Source of the DNA: Cellvibrionales bacterium
GTDB taxonomy: Bacteria; Pseudomonadota; Gammaproteobacteria; Pseudomonadales; UBA7239
DNA length: 64,000 nt
NCBI GenBank assembly: GCA_016713115.1
Contig: JADJPU010000001.1
Coordinates: forward strand, 1,550,001 to 1,614,000
Direction: 5' to 3'
Below, piece after piece: positions 35,843 to 44,964 of the stretch. Position 1 is the stretch's first letter. Every line of letters starts with the position of its first letter. Under the pieces are notes generated by a model. That model saw only the letters and a program-made list of their open reading frames with translations, was not told where the DNA came from and searched no databases. The position numbers were made by a program, and so were the translations under genes.

Positions 35843-36247
35843 ATGGCTGTGCAGCAGGCAGTAAAGCAAAACTACGGAACAGGTCGTCGTAAGACCGCAA
35901 CAGCGCGTGTTTTTATTAAAGCGGGCAGCGGCAATATCGTTATCAACGACCGCACTTTGGAAAATTACTTTGGTCGCGAAGTGGCGCGCATGATCGTGCG
36001 TCAGCCTCTGGTGTTGACTGGTTTGGATCAGAAGTTAGATCTAAAAATCACCGTCACTGGCGGTGGTAGCTTTGGTCAGGCGGGCGCGATCCGCCACGGC
36101 ATTACGCGCGCGTTGATGGAATACGACGAGAGCTTGCGCGGCGCATTGCGTGAAGCAGGGTATGTTACTCGTGATTCGCGTGAAGTGGAGCGTAAGAAAG
36201 TGGGTCTACGCAAAGCGCGTAAGCGTCCACAGTACTCCAAGCGTTAA
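35843..36247 (+). CDS. rpsI: 30S ribosomal protein S9
   Basis: S9 binds the 3' major domain of 16S rRNA, and its C-terminal tail reaches the P-site tRNA. The 134-residue protein has YGTGRRKTATARVF, GGGSFGQAGAIRHGITRAL and the conserved end ARKRPQYSKR. A strong terminator follows at 36268-36300. Confidence 0.98.
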   Translation: MAVQQAVKQNYGTGRRKTATARVFIKAGSGNIVINDRTLENYFGREVARMIVRQPLVLTGLDQKLDLKITVTGGGSFGQAGAIRHGITRALMEYDESLRGALREAGYVTRDSREVERKKVGLRKARKRPQYSKR

Positions 36248-36267
36248 TATTTTTTGCGTTGTTATTG

Positions 36268-36300
36268 CGCCCGAATCTCGTCAGCGGTTCGGGCGTTTTT
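36268..36300 (+). terminator. Rho-independent terminator after rplM-rpsI
   Basis: CGCCCGAA (36268-36275) pairs with TTCGGGCG (36288-36295) around a 12-base loop, followed by five T. Confidence 0.88.
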
Positions 36301-36346
36301 GTATCCGGGCAAAGTATTTCGCGGTTATTCAGCTAGTGATGTTTTC

Positions 36347-36374
36347 TTGCCTTGAACGGTCAGTCTGGCATAAT
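36347..36374 (+). promoter_or_regulatory. Possible sigma70 promoter for petABC
   Basis: TTGCCT (36347-36352) and CATAAT (36369-36374) are spaced by 16 bases, downstream of the rpsI terminator and 87 bases ahead of petA. The 213-base gap from 36248 to 36460 otherwise holds only the terminator. Confidence 0.4.
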
Positions 36375-36460
36375 GTCGCCCGACTTTTTAAGGTCATTTT
36401 GAATTGTGAGAGCTCTGTGCTTTGCAGAGACGCGTCTAGTAGTGATGGGAGAAAAGCGTC

Positions 36461-37057
36461 ATGAGTAATGACGGTGTAAACCACGCGCGACGCCGCTTCC
36501 TTACCGTTGCCACCACAGGTGTCGGCGTTGCTGGAGCTGGCTTTGTCGTTACCCCTTTTGTCGGATCTTGGAATCCCAGTGCTAAGGCCAAATCGGCTGG
36601 CGCACCAGTAAAGGCAAATATCAGCAAATTAGAAGATGGGCAGATGGCCGCATTTGAGTGGCAGGGTAAGCCGGTCTATGTCGTGCGCCGAACATCAACC
36701 ATGGTGTCTGATTTAGCGAAGCTAGTTAGTCAGCTGAAAGATCCAGAATCTTTGAAGTCTGAGCAGCCTGCTTATTGCAAAAACGAGCACCGTTCCATCA
36801 AGGACAATATTTTTGTAGTGGTGGGGCTCTGCACACACTTGGGTTGTGCGCCGAAGTTTCGCCCGGAAGTTGCCCCAGAAGATTTGGGTAAAGATTGGGT
36901 GGGCGGATTTTTTTGCCCTTGTCATGGTTCTAAATTCGATTTAGCTGGACGCGTTCTACAGAATGTTCCAGCGCCGACAAATCTATCCGTCCCAGCTTAT
37001 CGTTTTGATAGCGATAGCGTGATTGTGATTGGTGAAGATCAGAAGGGGGCAGCATGA
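36461..37057 (+). CDS. petA: Ubiquinol-cytochrome c reductase, Rieske iron-sulphur subunit
   Basis: The Rieske protein of the bc1 complex accepts an electron from ubiquinol and passes it to cytochrome c1. The 198-residue protein has a twin-arginine-like N-terminus (RRRFLTVATTGVGVAGAGF) that serves as Tat signal and membrane anchor, and the cluster motifs CTHLGC and CPCHGS. It overlaps petB by four bases. Confidence 0.97.
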   Translation: MSNDGVNHARRRFLTVATTGVGVAGAGFVVTPFVGSWNPSAKAKSAGAPVKANISKLEDGQMAAFEWQGKPVYVVRRTSTMVSDLAKLVSQLKDPESLKSEQPAYCKNEHRSIKDNIFVVVGLCTHLGCAPKFRPEVAPEDLGKDWVGGFFCPCHGSKFDLAGRVLQNVPAPTNLSVPAYRFDSDSVIVIGEDQKGAA

Positions 37058-38343
37058 CATCTTGGCTGATAGGTTTGCGAGATTGGGTGGATGCGCGTCT
37101 GCCCATTATGCGTGCGTGGAATACCCACATGGGTCAGTACTACGCGCCGAAGAACTTTAATTTCTGGTATTTTTTTGGTGTGCTGTCGTTGCTGGTTTTG
37201 GTCAATCAGTTGTTGACGGGCATTTGGTTGACGATGTCTTACACGCCGACCGCAGAAGGTGCTTTCGCTTCTGTGGAATACATTATGCGCGATGTCGATT
37301 ACGGTTGGATAATTCGCTATATGCACTCCACCGGTGCCTCTGCATTTTTCGCCGTCGTTTATTTGCACATGTTCCGCGGTCTATTGTACGGATCGTATAA
37401 AAAACCGCGTGAGTTGGTGTGGTTGTTTGGCATGTTGATTTACCTCTGCCTGATGGCGGAAGGCTTCATGGGTTATGTGTTGCCTTGGGGGCAGATGTCT
37501 TACTGGGGTGCGCAGGTAATTGTTTCTCTGTTTGGTGCTATTCCTGTCGTGGGTGAGAGTATCGTGCAGTGGGTGCGTGGTGATTTCTTGATTTCCGGCA
37601 TCACACTTAACCGTTTCTTTGCTTTGCATGTTGTGGCAATTCCCTTAATTTTGGTAATGCTGGTGGTGCTACACCTGTTGGCATTGCACGAAGTGGGCTC
37701 AAACAATCCAGACGGTATTGAGATCAAGAAGAAGAAAGGTGCTAACGGCAAGCCGTTGGATGGTATTCCTTTCCACCCGTATTACACCGTGCACGACTTG
37801 GTAGGTATTGCGGTATTTCTGTTTGTGTTCTGCTTCATCCTTTTCTTTATGCCAGAAATGGGTGGTTACTTCCTTGAATACGCCAACTTTGAACAGGCTA
37901 ATAATCTGAAAACACCTGCACATATCGCGCCTGTGTGGTACTACACCCCGTTCTATGCCATGTTGCGTGCCACAACACTGGAGTGGTTTGGCTTGTCATC
38001 GAAATTCTGGGGCTTTGTTATTATGGCCGCAGCAATTGCCATTATGTTTGTATTGCCTTGGCTGGATCGCAGCAAGGTGAAATCGTGGCGTTACAAGGGG
38101 CGTTTGACTGCTATTGCGCTCTATTCTTTAGCGATTTCTTTCTTGGTGTTGGGCTACTTGGGAGCCATTCCTGCGGGCGGTTATTTCATGGGAAATTTAA
38201 TCCACCACAAAATTTCGTGGTTGGAAAACAATGATATGTCGCAATATCTGACGGTGGTTTACTTTGCTTTCTTTATATTGATGCCGATCTATACATCAAT
38301 TGAGAAGACAAAACCTGAGCCAGACCGCGTTACGATGAAATAA
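37054..38343 (+). CDS. petB: Ubiquinol-cytochrome c reductase, cytochrome b subunit
   Basis: The 429-residue cytochrome b holds two hemes in four helices; the histidine-bearing helices are seen in IRYMHSTGASAFFAVVYLHMFRG (split by landmarks) and in RFFALHVVAIPLILVMLVVLH. The Qo-site PEWY-like segment reads PVWYYTPFY, with the Glu replaced by Val; the family usually has PEWYFLP. The ATG overlaps the petA stop (ATGA). It is followed after 11 bases by petC. Confidence 0.97.
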   Translation: MTSWLIGLRDWVDARLPIMRAWNTHMGQYYAPKNFNFWYFFGVLSLLVLVNQLLTGIWLTMSYTPTAEGAFASVEYIMRDVDYGWIIRYMHSTGASAFFAVVYLHMFRGLLYGSYKKPRELVWLFGMLIYLCLMAEGFMGYVLPWGQMSYWGAQVIVSLFGAIPVVGESIVQWVRGDFLISGITLNRFFALHVVAIPLILVMLVVLHLLALHEVGSNNPDGIEIKKKKGANGKPLDGIPFHPYYTVHDLVGIAVFLFVFCFILFFMPEMGGYFLEYANFEQANNLKTPAHIAPVWYYTPFYAMLRATTLEWFGLSSKFWGFVIMAAAIAIMFVLPWLDRSKVKSWRYKGRLTAIALYSLAISFLVLGYLGAIPAGGYFMGNLIHHKISWLENNDMSQYLTVVYFAFFILMPIYTSIEKTKPEPDRVTMK

Positions 38344-38354
38344 GGAATGATGCG

Positions 38355-39167
38355 ATGAAAAAACTACTTATTTTGTTAACGCTCGGGATGCTGCCTTTCT
38401 TTGCTGTTGCCAGCGAAGGAGAGAAGGCTTGTGGCACAATTGATTGCGATAAATTTGAGCCGGCTTTGCATGATAAAGAAGCTCTGCAGCGCGGCGCAAA
38501 ATACTTCGTCAACTATTGCATGGGGTGTCATTCCATGGAATACATGCGCTACGAGCGTATGGCAGATGACTTAGATATTCCACATGAATTGGCGCAGAAA
38601 AATCTCAATTTTTCCGAAGGGAATATTGGCGATTTGATGAAAATTGCAGCACCGGCCAAAGAGCAAAAGAAATGGTTCGGCGCGACACCGCCAGACTTGA
38701 CGCTGGTAGCGCGCGCGCGCGGTGTGGAATGGCTGTACACCTATCTGCGCAATTTCTACCAAGATGATAAACGCCCTTACGGTGTGAATAATCGTGTGTT
38801 CAAAGATGTCGGTATGCCGCATGTAATGTTGGAGTTGCAAGGCATGCCAAAATGCGCGCCAGGCCCTGTGCACGCAGAAAACGGCGGTATCAAGCGTGAT
38901 CCTTTGACGCGTGAAGAAATTTTGGTCGATGCCAAAACGGGCGAAGCGCTGAATCCATGCGGACGATTAGTAGTGGAGAAAGCAGGCAAAATGAAGCTGG
39001 CCGAGTTTGATCAAGCTGTTGGTGATCTCACCAGCTTTCTCGCCTACGCAGGTGAGCCTTCGGCTTTAAAGCGTCAGCGCATGGGTGTTTATGCCTTGTT
39101 TTTTGTGTCGTTGTTTTTCATTTTTGCTTGGTTGTTAAACCGTGAATACTGGAAGGATATCCATTGA
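38355..39167 (+). CDS. petC: Ubiquinol-cytochrome c reductase, cytochrome c1 subunit
   Basis: A 270-residue periplasmic heme protein. The signal peptide is about 1-20 (cut after AVAS). Heme c attaches at CMGCH near residue 60, and the C-terminal membrane anchor is about 243-263 (VYALFFVSLFFIFAWLL). It completes the three-subunit bc1 complex of petABC. A terminator-like hairpin separates it from sspA. Confidence 0.96.
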   Translation: MKKLLILLTLGMLPFFAVASEGEKACGTIDCDKFEPALHDKEALQRGAKYFVNYCMGCHSMEYMRYERMADDLDIPHELAQKNLNFSEGNIGDLMKIAAPAKEQKKWFGATPPDLTLVARARGVEWLYTYLRNFYQDDKRPYGVNNRVFKDVGMPHVMLELQGMPKCAPGPVHAENGGIKRDPLTREEILVDAKTGEALNPCGRLVVEKAGKMKLAEFDQAVGDLTSFLAYAGEPSALKRQRMGVYALFFVSLFFIFAWLLNREYWKDIH

Positions 39168-39225
39168 GTTGTTAATAGCAACGCAGTGATTTTGTCCTCT
39201 GGTAACGCAGTGAACCATGATCGAA

Positions 39226-39253
39226 GGGCGACCGTGAGTCGCCCTGTTTATTT
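39226..39253 (+). terminator. Probable terminator after petABC
   Basis: GGGCGAC (39226-39232) and GTCGCCC (39238-39244) pair around CGTGA. The following TGTTTATTTA is only moderately T-rich, so the hairpin may terminate or merely attenuate before sspA. Confidence 0.6.
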
Positions 39254-39271
39254 ATCTGGGAGTGTTTTTTT

Positions 39272-39919
39272 ATGTCAGTAATTACTCGTCGTTCTACGAT
39301 GGCTTTGTTTTCGGACGGTGCTAGCCACCTCAGCCACTGCGTGCGGATTGTGCTGGCAGAAAAAGACATTACCGTTGAAATTATCGATACGCATCCATCA
39401 GATATTCCGGAAGAAGTTTCTGAACACAATCCATACAACAGTCTGCCTACTTTGGTGGATCGCGAGCTGGCGTTGTATGACGCATGGGTAATGATGGAAT
39501 ATCTTGATGAGCGCTTCCCGCATCCACCACTATTGCCTGTGTATCCCGTTACGCGTGCGCAAACACGCCTGCTGCACAAACGCATGGATAAAGATTGGGG
39601 TGCTTTGATTGCCGCTATTGAGCAGGGTGATAAAGCAACAGCGAATAAAGCGGCCAAAGAACTGAAAGATACTCTGACTGCCATTGCACCTATTTTCAAC
39701 GAAAAGCCGTATTTCATGAATGATGAATTGACGCTGGTTGATTGTTGTTTGGTGCCTATTTTGTGGCGCTTGCCGGCTTTGGGTATCGATTTGCCTAACA
39801 ACAAGCAGACTAAACCGCTTCATGATTACATGGAGCGCATGTTCAAACGCCGCGCATTTCGAGACAGTCTTTCTGAGCAAGAAAAAGAAATGCGTCCAGA
39901 TCGCGTAGAGCACAAATAA
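39272..39919 (+). CDS. sspA: Stringent starvation protein A
   Basis: SspA is a glutathione-transferase-fold protein that binds RNA polymerase. The 215-residue protein has the thioredoxin-like N-terminal domain (SHCVRIVLAEKDITVEII) and the helical C-terminal domain ending near YMERMFKRRAFRDSLSEQEK. It follows petABC and precedes sspB, the conserved order of pseudomonads and relatives. Confidence 0.95.
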   Translation: MSVITRRSTMALFSDGASHLSHCVRIVLAEKDITVEIIDTHPSDIPEEVSEHNPYNSLPTLVDRELALYDAWVMMEYLDERFPHPPLLPVYPVTRAQTRLLHKRMDKDWGALIAAIEQGDKATANKAAKELKDTLTAIAPIFNEKPYFMNDELTLVDCCLVPILWRLPALGIDLPNNKQTKPLHDYMERMFKRRAFRDSLSEQEKEMRPDRVEHK

Positions 39920-39930
39920 AAGCGCCGGTT

Positions 39931-40326
39931 ATGTTATCCAGTAAACCGTATCTGTTGCGGGCACTGCACGAATGGATACTTGATAATCACTGCACGCCAC
40001 ACATCGTAGTTGATGCATTGTTGCACGGCGTTGTGGTGCCAACGGAGCACATCAAGGATGGTCAGATTGTGTTGAATGTTTCGCCTTCGGCCGTTGTTGG
40101 TTTGTCGTTAGGGTTGGAAGAGATTTCTTTTAATGCGCGTTTTGGTGGTGTGGCGAGAAATATCTGTGTGCCGATTTATTCCGTGCTCGGTATTTACGCG
40201 CGAGAGAATGGACAAGGGATGATGTTTCCGCCTGAAGATATTCCAGAGCCTGATCCTTCAGGTGGCGGTGGTGGTGATGCCAACAAAACAACACCTGCGC
40301 GCCCAACATTACGGGTGGTCAAATAG
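39931..40326 (+). CDS. sspB: ClpXP protease specificity-enhancing factor SspB
   Basis: SspB tethers ssrA-tagged proteins to ClpXP. The 131-residue protein has the N-terminal dimer and tag-binding domain (SSKPYLLRALHEWILDN, TPHIVVDA, VLNVSPSAV), a flexible Gly/Pro-rich linker, and the short C-terminal ClpX-binding tail RPTLRVVK. Spacing to sspA is 11 bases and to rpoE three bases. Confidence 0.95.
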   Translation: MLSSKPYLLRALHEWILDNHCTPHIVVDALLHGVVVPTEHIKDGQIVLNVSPSAVVGLSLGLEEISFNARFGGVARNICVPIYSVLGIYARENGQGMMFPPEDIPEPDPSGGGGGDANKTTPARPTLRVVK

Positions 40327-40329
40327 CGC

Positions 40330-40914
40330 ATGGTAGAGCCTGCCGTTCGCGATTCGGACGAGCAACTCGTCGCTAGAGTGCAAAAAGGCGACAAGCGCAG
40401 CTTTGATTTGCTCGTACTCAAGTATCAACACAAAGTGTTGGCCTTGGTGCGTCGCTATGTAAAAGATCACGCCGAAGCGGAGGATGTGGCGCAGGAGTCG
40501 TTTGTTAAAGCGTATCGTGCCATCGGTAGTTTTCGTGGTGATAGTGCTTTCTACACTTGGCTTTATCGTATTGCTGTAAACACCGCAAAAAATGCGCTGG
40601 ATGCGCGTAAGCGCCGCCCTGCATCCGATGTTGATATCGATGAAGTGGAAGACTATGCGTTCAGTGATGCTCTGCGCGTTGAGGAAAACCCTGAAAATTT
40701 GCTAGCGACACAAGATGTGCATCGTGTGGTGCAGGAAGTGTTGGCAAACTTGCCAGAGGAGTTGCGCCGAGCGTTGGAACTGCGTGAGTTCGACGGTCTA
40801 GCCTACGAAGAGATTGCCGCGGTGATGGCCTGCCCCATTGGTACGGTGCGCTCGCGCATTTTTCGTGCGCGTGAGGCCATTGATGAGGCTATCCGTCCTC
40901 TGCTGGAAACATAG
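40330..40914 (+). CDS. rpoE: ECF sigma factor RpoE/AlgU
   Basis: The envelope-stress sigma factor. The 194-residue protein has region 2 (LVLKYQHKVLALVRRY, DVAQESFVKAYRAI, FYTWLYRIAVNTAKN) and region 4 (LPEELRRALELREFDGLAYEEIAAVMACPIGTVRSRIFRARE, read in parts). Its start lies three bases after sspB, an unusual coupling with the protease adaptor gene. The anti-sigma factor gene follows after 114 bases. Confidence 0.96.
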   Translation: MVEPAVRDSDEQLVARVQKGDKRSFDLLVLKYQHKVLALVRRYVKDHAEAEDVAQESFVKAYRAIGSFRGDSAFYTWLYRIAVNTAKNALDARKRRPASDVDIDEVEDYAFSDALRVEENPENLLATQDVHRVVQEVLANLPEELRRALELREFDGLAYEEIAAVMACPIGTVRSRIFRAREAIDEAIRPLLET

Positions 40915-40928
40915 CGTTCTTAGCATTA

Positions 40929-40944
40929 CCACGCTTTTGCGTGG
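40929..40944 (+). promoter_or_regulatory. Hairpin between rpoE and rseA
   Basis: CCACGC and GCGTGG form a perfect six-base stem around TTTT in the 114-base gap between rpoE and rseA. No T run follows. It may influence the ratio of sigma factor to anti-sigma factor mRNA, but this is inference. Confidence 0.35.
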
Positions 40945-41028
40945 AACTAATTACTACCCTCTCAGTCACAACGGCAGCGAATACCAATAATGACACATGA
41001 ATCTGCCAGCCAGATTTCGAGGTGCTGC

Positions 41029-41649
41029 ATGCCATCCAACTCCCAGTCTCCTTTTGATAAGTTTGAGTCTCTGTCTGCCGTCATGGACGGTGCTGGCCAT
41101 GAGTTGGAGCTGCACCGACTGTTGACAGAGTGTTCAGGTGATGAGGCGTTGCGCAAGCATTGGGCGCGGTATCAGCTCGCGTCGGCTGCGCTACACAAGC
41201 AGCCACTTGCGTTAAGTGATTCGCTCACTTTCGCAGACTCTGTGCGCCGCGCTATTGATGCAGAAGGAGAGAGTGCTCGCGGCAATGATGCAGTGCGTGG
41301 TCTTTCGGCATTGCATGCTAGCCGAAAGGTGGTAGCGAGGGTCGCCGTGGCGGCTTCTGTGGCGATGGTGGTGGTGATAGGTGCGCAGTGGCAGCAGACT
41401 AGTCCTGAAGCAGTGCAGCAAGTGGCAGGCATGACTCCAACTGGGCAGCGCATTAAGCACAGCATTTCCGTACCTGCGCAAAAAACTTTGGTAGGGACGC
41501 TGGGCGTGGAAAATATTTTTGCACAGTCTGGTGGTGCACAGGGTATGCGAATGAATAATCCACAAGGATTTGAAAATGCAGCGCTAAAAACAGACAGAAG
41601 CAAAGTGCCTTTAATTAACACTGCGGAGCAGAGTTTTCCCAGAAAGTAG
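41029..41649 (+). CDS. rseA: Anti-sigma-E factor RseA/MucA-like
   Basis: A protein of about 206 residues with an N-terminal cytoplasmic sigma-binding domain (FDKFESLSAVMDGAGHELELHR, read in parts; RKHWARYQL), one membrane helix at about 106-123 (VARVAVAASVAMVVVIGA) and a periplasmic tail. In relatives regulated proteolysis of such proteins frees RpoE. The ATG at 41029 has AGG five to six bases ahead; the earlier ATG at 40990 has no ribosome site. The usual next gene rseB/mucB is missing; degQ follows. Confidence 0.88.
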   Translation: MPSNSQSPFDKFESLSAVMDGAGHELELHRLLTECSGDEALRKHWARYQLASAALHKQPLALSDSLTFADSVRRAIDAEGESARGNDAVRGLSALHASRKVVARVAVAASVAMVVVIGAQWQQTSPEAVQQVAGMTPTGQRIKHSISVPAQKTLVGTLGVENIFAQSGGAQGMRMNNPQGFENAALKTDRSKVPLINTAEQSFPRK

Positions 41650-41702
41650 TCTGCAGATTATTAATGTAGAAGTGTGGACAGATATTGCAATGGGGGAGCT
41701 GC

Positions 41703-43094
41703 ATGTCCAGTGAAAAGTTTTTTATTGCACATCAATGCAAATTCATCGCATCACTCTTTTTTTTCATAGTGGCATATTTGTTTTCCGCAGCAGCTTTTTC
41801 GGCAGAGTTGCCAGATTTCACGGCCTTGGTAGAAAAAAGCTCACCGGCAGTCGTTAAAATTCAAATCGAAACCCTGTCGGGGTATCACCTGTCACAGCGA
41901 GAAATGACAGCGGGTAAAAATCGTGCAGAAGTGCTGGGTTTAGGGTCTGGGTTTATCATTGAATCAGATGGCTACATCTTGACGAACTATCACGTTATCA
42001 AGGATGCAGACAAAATTGTTGTGCGCATGAATGATCGGCGCGAATTTGATGCAGAAGTGGTCGGTAGCGATTCGCGTTCAGATATTGCATTGCTAAAAGT
42101 GAATGCAAGTGATTTGCCGGTGTTGAAGTTGGATGCCAGTGACAAGCTCAAAGTGGGAGAGTGGGTATTGGCGATAGGCTCACCGTTTGGATTGGATTAC
42201 TCTGTATCGCAAGGCATCGTGAGTGCTATCGGACGCAGTTTGCCAAACGGTGAAAACGAAAATTATGTGCCGTTTATTCAAACGGATGTTGCGATTAACC
42301 CTGGCAATTCAGGTGGTCCGTTGTTCAATTTGGTGGGTGATGTCGTAGGCATCAACTCACAAATATTCTCGCGTACCGGTGGTTCTATGGGGCTGTCATT
42401 TGCCATCCCTGCCAGCGTAGTACGCAATGTGGTCGCACAGCTGAAAGACAAAGGTTATGTCACGCGCGGTTGGTTGGTGGTTTCTATTCAAGAAGTGGAT
42501 CGCTCATTGGCAGCTTCATTTGGCTTAAGTAAGCCTGAGGGGGCTTTGGTGGCACAGGTGGTTGCAGGTGGCCCAGCAGATAAGGCAGGGGTTACTGAGG
42601 GAGATATCATCATGGCTTTTGAGGGCAAGCCTGTTCTATTTGCGGAGGATTTATCACACTTGGTGGGACAAGTGACTCCCCATAGCAAAGCCGAGCTGGT
42701 GCTGGTGAGGCACGGCCAGCAGCAAACCATGCGTGTTGATGTGGGAGAGTTGTCAGATCGGCATGCCGATACCAGTCGTCGTGCTGTTCACAAAGCGCGA
42801 CGCGACGACATTCAAGGTGCGCTCGGCATACAGGTCAGCCCATTGGATGCACAGCAGGCAGCGCAGTTGAATACAACGACTGGTGGCGTGCTTGTGCGAG
42901 CCATTCGTAGAGGGAGCGCGGCAGAAAAGGCGGGGCTGCAGCCGGGCGATGTAATTGTGCAGTTGGGTTTTGCCAATGTAGAGAATCCAGCGGCGCTGCA
43001 GCAGATTATCAGTAGCTTGGCGGCGGGCAGTATCCAGCCTATTCGTTTTTTTCGCGCGGGGCAGCCGATCTTTCGTTCTATCGTGATGCCATAG
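41703..43094 (+). CDS. Periplasmic serine protease DegQ/MucD family
   Basis: A 463-residue HtrA-family protease and chaperone. A signal peptide (about 1-33, cut after AFSA) precedes the trypsin-like domain with the triad H97 (NYHVI), D127 (RSDIALL) and S203 (GNSGGP), and two PDZ domains (about 255-345 and 370-460, the second with GVLVRAIRRGSAAEKAGLQPGD). Start is ATG 41703 with GGGGGAG upstream rather than TTG 41685. In pseudomonads mucD is the last gene of the algU operon, and this position fits that role. Confidence 0.93.
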   Translation: MSSEKFFIAHQCKFIASLFFFIVAYLFSAAAFSAELPDFTALVEKSSPAVVKIQIETLSGYHLSQREMTAGKNRAEVLGLGSGFIIESDGYILTNYHVIKDADKIVVRMNDRREFDAEVVGSDSRSDIALLKVNASDLPVLKLDASDKLKVGEWVLAIGSPFGLDYSVSQGIVSAIGRSLPNGENENYVPFIQTDVAINPGNSGGPLFNLVGDVVGINSQIFSRTGGSMGLSFAIPASVVRNVVAQLKDKGYVTRGWLVVSIQEVDRSLAASFGLSKPEGALVAQVVAGGPADKAGVTEGDIIMAFEGKPVLFAEDLSHLVGQVTPHSKAELVLVRHGQQQTMRVDVGELSDRHADTSRRAVHKARRDDIQGALGIQVSPLDAQQAAQLNTTTGGVLVRAIRRGSAAEKAGLQPGDVIVQLGFANVENPAALQQIISSLAAGSIQPIRFFRAGQPIFRSIVMP

Positions 43095-43165
43095 GTAGGT
43101 GACCGGGCGCGAGTATGGATTGAATCAGGTAGAATGCAGCACTTTTTTCTGCGCCGGAAATCCCC

Positions 43166-44962
43166 GTGTCCGACCTGAGTCATATCCGCAACTTTTCCAT
43201 CATTGCACACATTGATCACGGCAAGTCGACGCTGGCGGATCGCTTTATCCAAGTGTGCGGCGGTTTGTCTGCGCGCGAAATGGAAGCGCAAGTATTGGAT
43301 TCCATGGATATCGAACGCGAGCGCGGCATTACCATCAAAGCGCAGAGCGTGACGCTCGGCTATCAAGCGCGCGATGGCAAAACCTACCAGCTCAATTTTA
43401 TTGATACGCCAGGGCATGTGGACTTCAGCTACGAAGTGTCGCGTTCACTGGCTGCCTGCGAAGGCGCGCTGTTGGTGGTAGATGCTGCGCAAGGCGTGGA
43501 AGCGCAATCGGTGGCCAACTGTTACACCGCGATTGAGCAGGGCTTAGAAGTCGTGCCGATATTAAATAAAATGGATTTGCCGCAAGCAGAGCCCGAGCGT
43601 GTGCAAAAGGAAGTGGAAGAAATTATTGGTATTGATGCCAGTGACGCCTGTCGCTGCAGCGCGAAATCGGGCTTGGGCATTGAAGATGTGCTCGAACAAC
43701 TGGTGATAAAGATACCGCCGCCAGAAGGTGATCTTGAAGCGCCGTTGCAAGCGCTGATCATCGATTCTTGGTTTGATAATTATCTCGGCGTGGTGTCGTT
43801 GGTGCGCGTTAAGCACGGCACCTTGCGTAAAAAAGATAAAATTTTGGCTAAGAGTATTGGCAAAGCGCATCTGGTCGATGCGGTGGGTATTTTTACGCCC
43901 AAACGCAAAGAAACGGATGAATTGAAAGCAGGTGAAGTTGGCTTTGTGGTTGCTGGTATCAAAGATATTCACGGCGCACCCGTTGGCGATACATTAATCA
44001 ACGCAGCTTTTCCTGATACATCTTCGCTGCCAGGCTTTCAAAAAGTGAAGCCGCAAGTTTATGCCGGCGTATTCCCTGTCAACGCAGATGATTACGAAGA
44101 TTTTCGTGAGGCTTTGGCGAAGCTGACGCTCAATGATGCCGCTTTGTTTTATGAGCCCGAAACTTCGGATGCGCTCGGTTTTGGTTTTCGCTGCGGTTTT
44201 CTCGGTATGTTGCACATGGAAATTGTGCAGGAGCGTTTGGAGCGTGAGTACGATCTTGACCTAATTACTACTGCACCTACGGTGGTGTATTAAGTGGTGC
44301 TGAACGGCGGCGAGGTGATGTTGGTGGACAACCCCTCGAAATTGCCAGACGCAGGGAAAATTCAAGAAATGCGCGAGCCCATCGTAGAGGCCAGTATTTT
44401 GGTGCCACAGACCTATTTGGGCAATGTGATTGGCCTGTGTGTAGAGAAGCGCGGCGTACAAAAAGACATGTTATTTATCGGCAACCAAGTGTCTCTGCGT
44501 TATGAGCTGCCGATGAGCGAAGTGGTGATGGATTTTTTTGATCGTTTGAAGTCTGTGAGCCGAGGTTTTGCTTCGTTGGATTATTCGTTCTTACGATTTG
44601 ATTCCGCAAAACTGGCGAAATTGGATGTATTGATCAACGGCGATAAAGTGGATGCACTGGCTATCATTGTACACAGAGATAATGCCGCGACGCGCGGTCG
44701 TGTGCTGTGTGAAAAGATGCAGGAGCTAATTCCACGCCAAATGTACGATGTGGCAATACAAGCGGCTTTGGGTGGACAGATCATCGCGCGTACAACGGTT
44801 AAAGCCATGCGCAAAAATGTTTTGGCGAAGTGTTATGGTGGCGATGCATCGCGTAAGAAAAAATTGCTGGAGAAACAAAAGGCCGGCAAGAAGCGGATGA
44901 AGCAAATTGGTCATGTTGAAATTCCACAAGAAGCATTTCTTGCTGTGTTAAAGGCAGATTGA
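43166..44962 (+). pseudogene. lepA: Elongation factor 4 (LepA), interrupted by an in-frame TAA
   Basis: LepA is a ribosome-associated GTPase. Codons 1-375 give the GTPase domain (AHIDHGKSTLADR, DTPGHVDF, NKMDLPQAEP) and domains II-III. The TAA at 44291-44293 (codon 376) falls in TAPTVVY-stop-VVLNGGEV, where E. coli and Pseudomonas LepA have glutamate from memory (VVYE). The same frame continues for 222 codons through VDNPSKLP, the RGVQKDM block and the C-terminal KKKLLEKQKAGKKRMKQIG. The total of 598 codons matches the family, so one base change is enough to explain the break. Start is GTG. lepB follows after two bases. Confidence 0.93.
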
Positions 44963-44964
44963 CG

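Noticed and set aside
44294..44962. A separate 222-residue gene downstream of lepA
   Set aside because: It is the C-terminal part of LepA in the same frame, begins with a GTG by chance, and has no ribosome site.
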